Made by a program: the position numbers and the translations under genes
Shown: in pieces, positions 4,791 to 8,713 of the stretch
Position numbering within the stretch: position 1 is the first letter of the stretch
How the letters are laid out: the number at the start of each line of letters is the position of its first letter
The notes under the pieces: model-generated
Seen by the model: the letters and a program-made list of their open reading frames with translations, nothing else
The model's database searches: none
What the model was told of the DNA's origin: nothing
Assembly: GCA_047973235.1 (NCBI GenBank)
Contig: JBKEBP010000119.1
Coordinates: forward strand, 1-8,713
DNA length: 8,713 nucleotides
Source: Aequitasia sp047973235
GTDB taxonomy: Bacteria; Bacillota; Clostridia; Lachnospirales; Lachnospiraceae
Reading direction: 5' to 3'

Positions 4791-6056
4791 ATGAATCAAG
4801 TGGAAAGTATGAACAAAGAGTTTAAGGCCGCAGATTATTTAGCTATTATCACTGTACTTGTGGCTTCATGGAGTTATGTTTGGTTATGTATTGATCATGG
4901 AGGAATATACTGGTTAGTATTTGCAGTTATTTATATCGGTGCAGGTATAATATACGCTATAATGAATAAGAGAACAATCAGTAAAGAAAGCGGTTTGTAT
5001 GCACTGTTTATAATTGCAGCCTCGATTTGTCTTGCATTTATCGGTTCGGATATAAGTATGAATAACGCTATTGCTTATGAATTTGAGTTTCCTCTACTAG
5101 TCTTTTATCATGGATTTGGAGTGTACTTTATCATGACTATCAATAATAACAGAATTGATGATTGCCTGGATGAACGTAGTGTAATAGATATGCTGCGCGG
5201 TGTATTTGCTATTCCGTTTAGGTATTTTATCCGATTGGCACAGGCTATAATATCCGGTGTAAGCAGACTTTTTAATAAGGCAATTACCGGGGAGAGAAAG
5301 CATGGTAAAAAGATTGAGCAGATTGTCATAGGCATTTCACTCGGCTTTTTTATTTTATTAATAGCGATACCTATACTTATGTCTGCTGAAGAGAGTTTCT
5401 CTAATTTTGTATGGACATTCGGTGGTCATTTAATTAAAATAATGGAAATGCTTTTTGATAATATAGACTTTAGATTTATTTGCATGATATTAGTCGCAAG
5501 TTATCTCTATGGCTTATTGTATGGTGCTAATGTATCTAAAACACCGCTTGCTATACATAGAGAACCGAAATATACACTTGCCGCAGTTACATGTCAAGTA
5601 GTGGTATGTTCATTATATGCATTATTTTTTGTTGTGAAATTTGTTGATGTATTACAGAAAGTAAATGCAAGCGAGGGTGGACTTGTTTATAGTGAATATG
5701 CAAGAGAGGGCTTTTTTGAATTATGTTTTATTGCCTTTTTGAATGTTTTGATTTATTATTTAATACGATACATGTCGGAGTGGAAAAATAAGAAGATAAA
5801 AGTATTATCAACAGTATTAAGTGTAGAAACTCTAGCATTTATTATATTAGCGTTTTACAAAATGAACATGTATATAACAGCATACGGATATACATTTAAA
5901 AGAATAATTACAAGTTGGTTTATGGTAGTGCTGTTTGTTGGATTTATATTGTTTATATATCAGACTTGGCGTAAGTTCAATGCAATACGAATAACGGTGT
6001 GGTTTGGTTCAATAAGTTTTTTAGCTACTGCATACATGTGGTGTGTAGTAAAGTGA
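4791..6056 (+). CDS. DUF4153/DUF4173 family multi-pass membrane protein
   Basis: A 421-residue membrane protein with about ten hydrophobic segments. The most telling part is VYSEYAREGFFELCFIAFLN near residues 299-318, the YxEYAR.GF.EL pattern typical of DUF4153/DUF4173 proteins. A charged loop (ITGERKHGKKIEQI) precedes a helix at about 178-200. The function is unknown. The ATG at 4791 is chosen because GGAAGGAG lies just before it; an in-frame ATG at 4770 lies inside the preceding gene. The start is only four bases after the regulator's stop, so it belongs to the same operon as DUF2975 and the Xre-like gene. Together they suggest a membrane-linked regulatory or stress-response unit. Confidence 0.8.
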   Translation: MNQVESMNKEFKAADYLAIITVLVASWSYVWLCIDHGGIYWLVFAVIYIGAGIIYAIMNKRTISKESGLYALFIIAASICLAFIGSDISMNNAIAYEFEFPLLVFYHGFGVYFIMTINNNRIDDCLDERSVIDMLRGVFAIPFRYFIRLAQAIISGVSRLFNKAITGERKHGKKIEQIVIGISLGFFILLIAIPILMSAEESFSNFVWTFGGHLIKIMEMLFDNIDFRFICMILVASYLYGLLYGANVSKTPLAIHREPKYTLAAVTCQVVVCSLYALFFVVKFVDVLQKVNASEGGLVYSEYAREGFFELCFIAFLNVLIYYLIRYMSEWKNKKIKVLSTVLSVETLAFIILAFYKMNMYITAYGYTFKRIITSWFMVVLFVGFILFIYQTWRKFNAIRITVWFGSISFLATAYMWCVVK

Positions 6057-6098
6057 CCGAAAATTTCATTAGAAAACACATAAAGGAGGTAAAGCTAG

Positions 6099-6638
6099 TT
6101 GGTTCCTAATTATACAGCGTTAGAACAAAGCATAATCGATGTAGTACTGGAAGAACAAATTAAAATAGGATATCGCAAGGAAAAGGTGAGACTCTATTAT
6201 CCGAGTAAATCCATTATTAATATACTGGGTACGAATGATATGACTGACACACTCGTAGATAGATTAAGGAAATTTTGCAAATATACAAAGGATAAGTTAG
6301 GTAGGATCGATGTTTCACACAAGGGAGATAGATTTTGCTTTATAATATCAGAAGACGGAGTAGAGTATATCCATGAACATATGGGGGACATGAGCTTCTT
6401 AAGTGATTTTATTGAAGTGATAGGCAAACATCCATGCCATATAGAAAATGTAGAGGACGTATTTAAGAATCATTCAGAATCTTATTGCTTTTCAGTATCA
6501 GATAATAAAGAATTTGATTATGTTTTTTGGTTTGAAGATGGTAAGCCGGACAGTTACTTATATTGTTTAAAGAGCGAAGGAGAGCATATGATTTACCATA
6601 GGTTTACTAAAGAGGATTATAAAGATTTTCAATTGTAG
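6099..6638 (+). CDS. DUF3877 family protein
   Basis: A 179-residue soluble protein matching my recollection of DUF3877, a family of about this length confined mainly to Clostridia. Recognisable blocks are LEEQIKIGYRKEKVRLYYPS near the N-terminus (about 17-36), THKGERF-like VSHKGDRFCFII (72-83), DGVEYIHEHMG (86-96), FDYVFWFEDGKPDSYLYCLK and a C-terminal HMIYHRFTKEDYKDF. There is no membrane segment or known catalytic motif that I can name. The start is TTG at 6099, supported by AAAGGAGG (6083-6089) nine bases upstream. The 42-base gap to the previous gene has no terminator, so it is probably the last gene of the DUF2975 operon. A bidirectional terminator follows directly after its stop. No function can be assigned. 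Confidence 0.82.
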   Translation: MVPNYTALEQSIIDVVLEEQIKIGYRKEKVRLYYPSKSIINILGTNDMTDTLVDRLRKFCKYTKDKLGRIDVSHKGDRFCFIISEDGVEYIHEHMGDMSFLSDFIEVIGKHPCHIENVEDVFKNHSESYCFSVSDNKEFDYVFWFEDGKPDSYLYCLKSEGEHMIYHRFTKEDYKDFQL

Positions 6639-6699
6639 AAAAAACAATGGCAACAAGGAAAATAACTTTTATAGAGGGTATTCCTTTGTTGCCATTTCG
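6639..6699. terminator. Bidirectional terminator between DUF3877 and aspA
   Basis: A stem of about 15 base pairs pairs AATGGCAACAAGGAA (6646-6660) with TTCCTTTGTTGCCATT (6681-6696), with one bulged base. On the minus strand six T follow (6639-6644), which makes it a strong terminator for aspA. On the plus strand only a weak TTTCGTT follows, so it may serve the DUF3877 transcript less efficiently. It overlaps neither coding sequence. Confidence 0.8.
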
Positions 6700-8121
6700 T
6701 TATAGCAGTTCTTTACCGGATATGCCGGGATTAGTCATATTTAGTGGATCTAAAATATGGTTAAGATGTTCTTCGTCAATAAGTTTTTCTCGAAGGATAA
6801 TAGTCCTGATTGAATCGCCATCGTTTAAAGCCATTTTGGCAATTTCAGCCGCTTTTTCATATCCGACATGTGGACAAATAGCCGTAATAATACCAATACT
6901 ATTTTCAGCTAAGTATCGACATCTGGTTTCATTTGCGGTAATGCCCATCACGCAATTATCTACAAAAGTTTTAACAGCATAAGTCAGAGTATCAATGGAC
7001 TGAAACAAACAATAGAGAATTATAGGCTCAAAGGCGTTTAATTCAAGTTGTCCTGACTCAGCGGCTAGTGTTATGGTAACATCATTTCCTATTACGTTAA
7101 AAGCAACTTGATTAACAACCTCCGGTATTACCGGATTTACTTTACCGGGCATTATGGATGAACCATTTTGCTTAGCGGGTAGGTTTATTTCACCAAATCC
7201 GGTTCTAGGCCCTGAAGACATGAGTCTTAAGTCATTTGATATTTTCGATAGAGTTACTGCGCATGCTTTAATAGAACTTGATACTGCGACAAATGAATCA
7301 ACATTTTGAGTGGCATCGATTAAATCGTGGGCTTGTGAAAAGCTATAACCGGAGATTCGATTTAGTGTAGGTACGATGCTCTTTAGGTATGTTTCATCGG
7401 CATTTATTCCTGTACCAACAGCAGTTCCGCCCATATTAATAATTAACATTTCATCTATTGATTTTTCCATACGTCTAATATCGCGCATTATTGCAACGGA
7501 ATATGCTCTAAATTCCTGCCCAAGTCTAATAGGAACCGCATCTTGCATTTGAGTTCTGCCCATTTTAAGAACGTGGTCAAATTCATCTGCTTTTTCACAG
7601 AGAACTTTATGTAAATTCAGCATTTGAAGTTCTAGTTTCTTAGCAAGTCTAAGTGTTGTCATTTTTCCTGCAGTTGGGATTACATCATTTGTAGACTGTG
7701 AGCAGTTTACATGATCATTTGGATTAACTACACTATAGTCACCCATTTTACCTCCCAGTATCTCGATAGCACGATTAGCAATAACCTCGTTGGCATTCAT
7801 ATTTAAAGAGGTACCGGCGCCCCCTTGTATAGGATCAACAATAAAGTGATCATGAAATTTGCCGGAGATTATTTCATCACAAGCGGTAATGATTGCATTA
7901 GCAATAGTACTATCAAACATTCCAATTTCACTGTTTGTTATTGCGGCAGCTTTTTTAATATATGCGAGGCTGGTTATTATTTCGGAATGCATAGCTAGGC
8001 CTGTTATATTAAAGTTTTCAGCCGCTCTAAGTGTCTGAACACCATAATACACATGCTCCGGAATATCCTTTGTACCAATTGAATCCTTCTCAACGCGATA
8101 ATCTGTATGTGTTTTATTCAT
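6700..8121 (-). CDS. aspA: Aspartate ammonia-lyase (aspartase)
   Basis: A 473-residue cytoplasmic enzyme of the aspartase/fumarase superfamily, which reversibly converts L-aspartate to fumarate and ammonia as a homotetramer. The N-terminus has EKDSIGTKDIPEHVYYGVQT (11-30), typical of aspartase. QGGAGTSLNMNANEVIANRA spans 99-118. HVNCSQSTND (137-146) and GRTQMQDAVP (188-197) form substrate-binding regions. The signature loop GSSIMPGKVNP (320-330) holds the catalytic serine, and VIPEVVNQV follows, which favours aspartase over fumarase. The length fits the family and nothing is missing. AGGAAAGGA lies just before the ATG. The gene is divergent from a LysR-type regulator, with a promoter and palindromic site between. 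It probably supports aspartate catabolism or fumarate supply. Confidence 0.93.
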   Translation of the reverse strand: MNKTHTDYRVEKDSIGTKDIPEHVYYGVQTLRAAENFNITGLAMHSEIITSLAYIKKAAAITNSEIGMFDSTIANAIITACDEIISGKFHDHFIVDPIQGGAGTSLNMNANEVIANRAIEILGGKMGDYSVVNPNDHVNCSQSTNDVIPTAGKMTTLRLAKKLELQMLNLHKVLCEKADEFDHVLKMGRTQMQDAVPIRLGQEFRAYSVAIMRDIRRMEKSIDEMLIINMGGTAVGTGINADETYLKSIVPTLNRISGYSFSQAHDLIDATQNVDSFVAVSSSIKACAVTLSKISNDLRLMSSGPRTGFGEINLPAKQNGSSIMPGKVNPVIPEVVNQVAFNVIGNDVTITLAAESGQLELNAFEPIILYCLFQSIDTLTYAVKTFVDNCVMGITANETRCRYLAENSIGIITAICPHVGYEKAAEIAKMALNDGDSIRTIILREKLIDEEHLNHILDPLNMTNPGISGKELL

Positions 8122-8166
8122 ATACTATTCCTTTCCTAATATACTGAAATTTTGTACCTTGAGTTT

Positions 8167-8196
8167 ATTATAAAGAGAATTTATAGTAGATATCAA
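8167..8196 (-). promoter_or_regulatory. Promoter of aspA
   Basis: On the minus strand TTGATA (8191-8196) and a perfect TATAAT (8167-8172) are 18 bp apart. Transcription would begin near 8160, about 38 bases before the aspA ATG. The palindrome at 8217-8238 lies just upstream, so activation by the adjacent LysR-type protein is plausible. Confidence 0.6.
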
Positions 8197-8216
8197 ATAC
8201 ATATAAAAGTATAGAA

Positions 8217-8238
8217 AGTATAACTCTAAAGTTATACT
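8217..8238. promoter_or_regulatory. Palindromic LysR-type binding site between aspA and the regulator gene
   Basis: Perfect 9-bp arms, AGTATAACT and AGTTATACT, flank CTAA. The inner part reads ATAAC-N6-GTTAT, which resembles LysR-type recognition sites. Its centre is about 67 bases before the predicted aspA start, the usual location for an activating site. It also overlaps a possible TATACT -10 box (8233-8238) of the regulator gene, which would allow autorepression. Confidence 0.65.
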
Positions 8239-8272
8239 CGGAGATTAATATATCTTTGGAAGGAGTATGGGA

Positions 8273-8713
8273 ATGTTCGAAGGTATGGAATATATATATG
8301 AAGTATATAAAGAAAAAAGCTTTTCAAAAGCGTCTAAAAACTTATTTATATCACAGCCGTCATTGAGTGCCTCAGTAAAGCGTATTGAGGATAAAATTGG
8401 GTATAAGATATTCAATAGGAATACTAAGCCAATTGGTTTAACTGAATGCGGTAAACATTATGTGGCAGCAATTGAAAGAATAATGGAGATAGAAGAAGCA
8501 TTTAGATATTATTTAAATGATTGGGACAATCTAAAAACAGGAATATTGACAATTGGTGGTAGTAGTATGTTCACTTCTTTTATAATTCCCGAAATGGTAG
8601 ATAGATATAAGAGGAAGTTTTCAGGTATTAAGGTTGAAATAGTTGAAGAAAATGCATCCAAATTAGAGCAATTATTACAAACCGGGGAAATTGACTTGAT
8701 TATTGGTAATACA
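8273..8713 (+). CDS. LysR-type transcriptional regulator (partial, runs off the window)
   Basis: The first 147 residues of a LysR-family regulator are visible; the family is normally about 300 residues. The N-terminal winged helix-turn-helix (about 5-62) includes KEKSFSKASKNLFISQPSLS and ASVKRIEDKIGYKIFNRN, with the usual LT..G block (IGLTECGKHY). A linker helix and the start of the effector domain follow (GILTIGGSSMFTSFIIPEMV), ending inside a GEIDLIIGNT segment. I start it at the ATG at 8273 because GGAAGGAG (8257-8264) is eight bases away. The ATG at 8267 would be too close. It is divergent from aspA and probably controls it. The effector, perhaps aspartate or a related acid, is not evident. 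Confidence 0.9.
   Translation, partial: MFEGMEYIYEVYKEKSFSKASKNLFISQPSLSASVKRIEDKIGYKIFNRNTKPIGLTECGKHYVAAIERIMEIEEAFRYYLNDWDNLKTGILTIGGSSMFTSFIIPEMVDRYKRKFSGIKVEIVEENASKLEQLLQTGEIDLIIGNT

Noticed and set aside
6647..6982. Plus-strand open frame of 111 codons overlapping the end of aspA
   Set aside because: It lies antisense to the conserved aspA coding sequence, begins inside a terminator hairpin and has no proper binding site.

Overview
The window is AT-rich DNA with closely packed genes, strong GGAGG-type ribosome binding sites, two TTG starts and several clostridial uncharacterised families (DUF3877, DUF3841, DUF5058, DUF4153/DUF4173). This suggests a low-GC Firmicute of the class Clostridia, most likely Lachnospiraceae or a close relative. 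That assignment rests on family recognition, not on a marker gene.

Left end (1-1760): the end of an IS256-family insertion sequence, with the first 16 codons of its transposase on the minus strand, lies downstream of a minus-strand DUF3841 gene. A divergent control region with six copies of GTGTA/TACAC separates DUF3841 from a YczE/YitT-type membrane protein. That protein's transcript seems to begin with a leader ending in a terminator-like hairpin, so its real start is a TTG beyond the hairpin.

Middle left (1761-3645): an apparent operon of a DUF5058 membrane protein, a broken M20-family metallopeptidase and an ECF-transporter substrate-binding (S) subunit. A deletion seems to have removed the end of the DUF5058 gene and the front, metal-binding part of the peptidase gene. 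DUF5058 now ends in an out-of-frame tail and only the C-terminal third of the peptidase remains. A convergent 42-codon gene on the minus strand (3686-3814) has a textbook promoter, a palindrome over its -10 box and its own terminator.

Middle right (3960-6640): a compact leader RNA with an 8-bp closing stem, two competing copies of AACCGAGG and a T-run precedes a four-gene plus-strand cluster: DUF2975 membrane protein, small Xre/YozG-like regulator, DUF4153/DUF4173 membrane protein and DUF3877 protein. Spacing and shared ribosome-binding/stop regions suggest one transcript. I infer a membrane-associated regulatory cassette of unknown stimulus.

Right end (6640-8713): aspartate ammonia-lyase (aspA) on the minus strand, sharing a bidirectional terminator with the DUF3877 gene, and a divergent LysR-type regulator that runs off the window. 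Their intergenic region holds a sigma-70-type aspA promoter and a palindrome centred near -67 from the predicted aspA start. This is the usual LysR recognition-site position, so the regulator probably controls aspA and itself.

No tRNA, rRNA or CRISPR array was seen.
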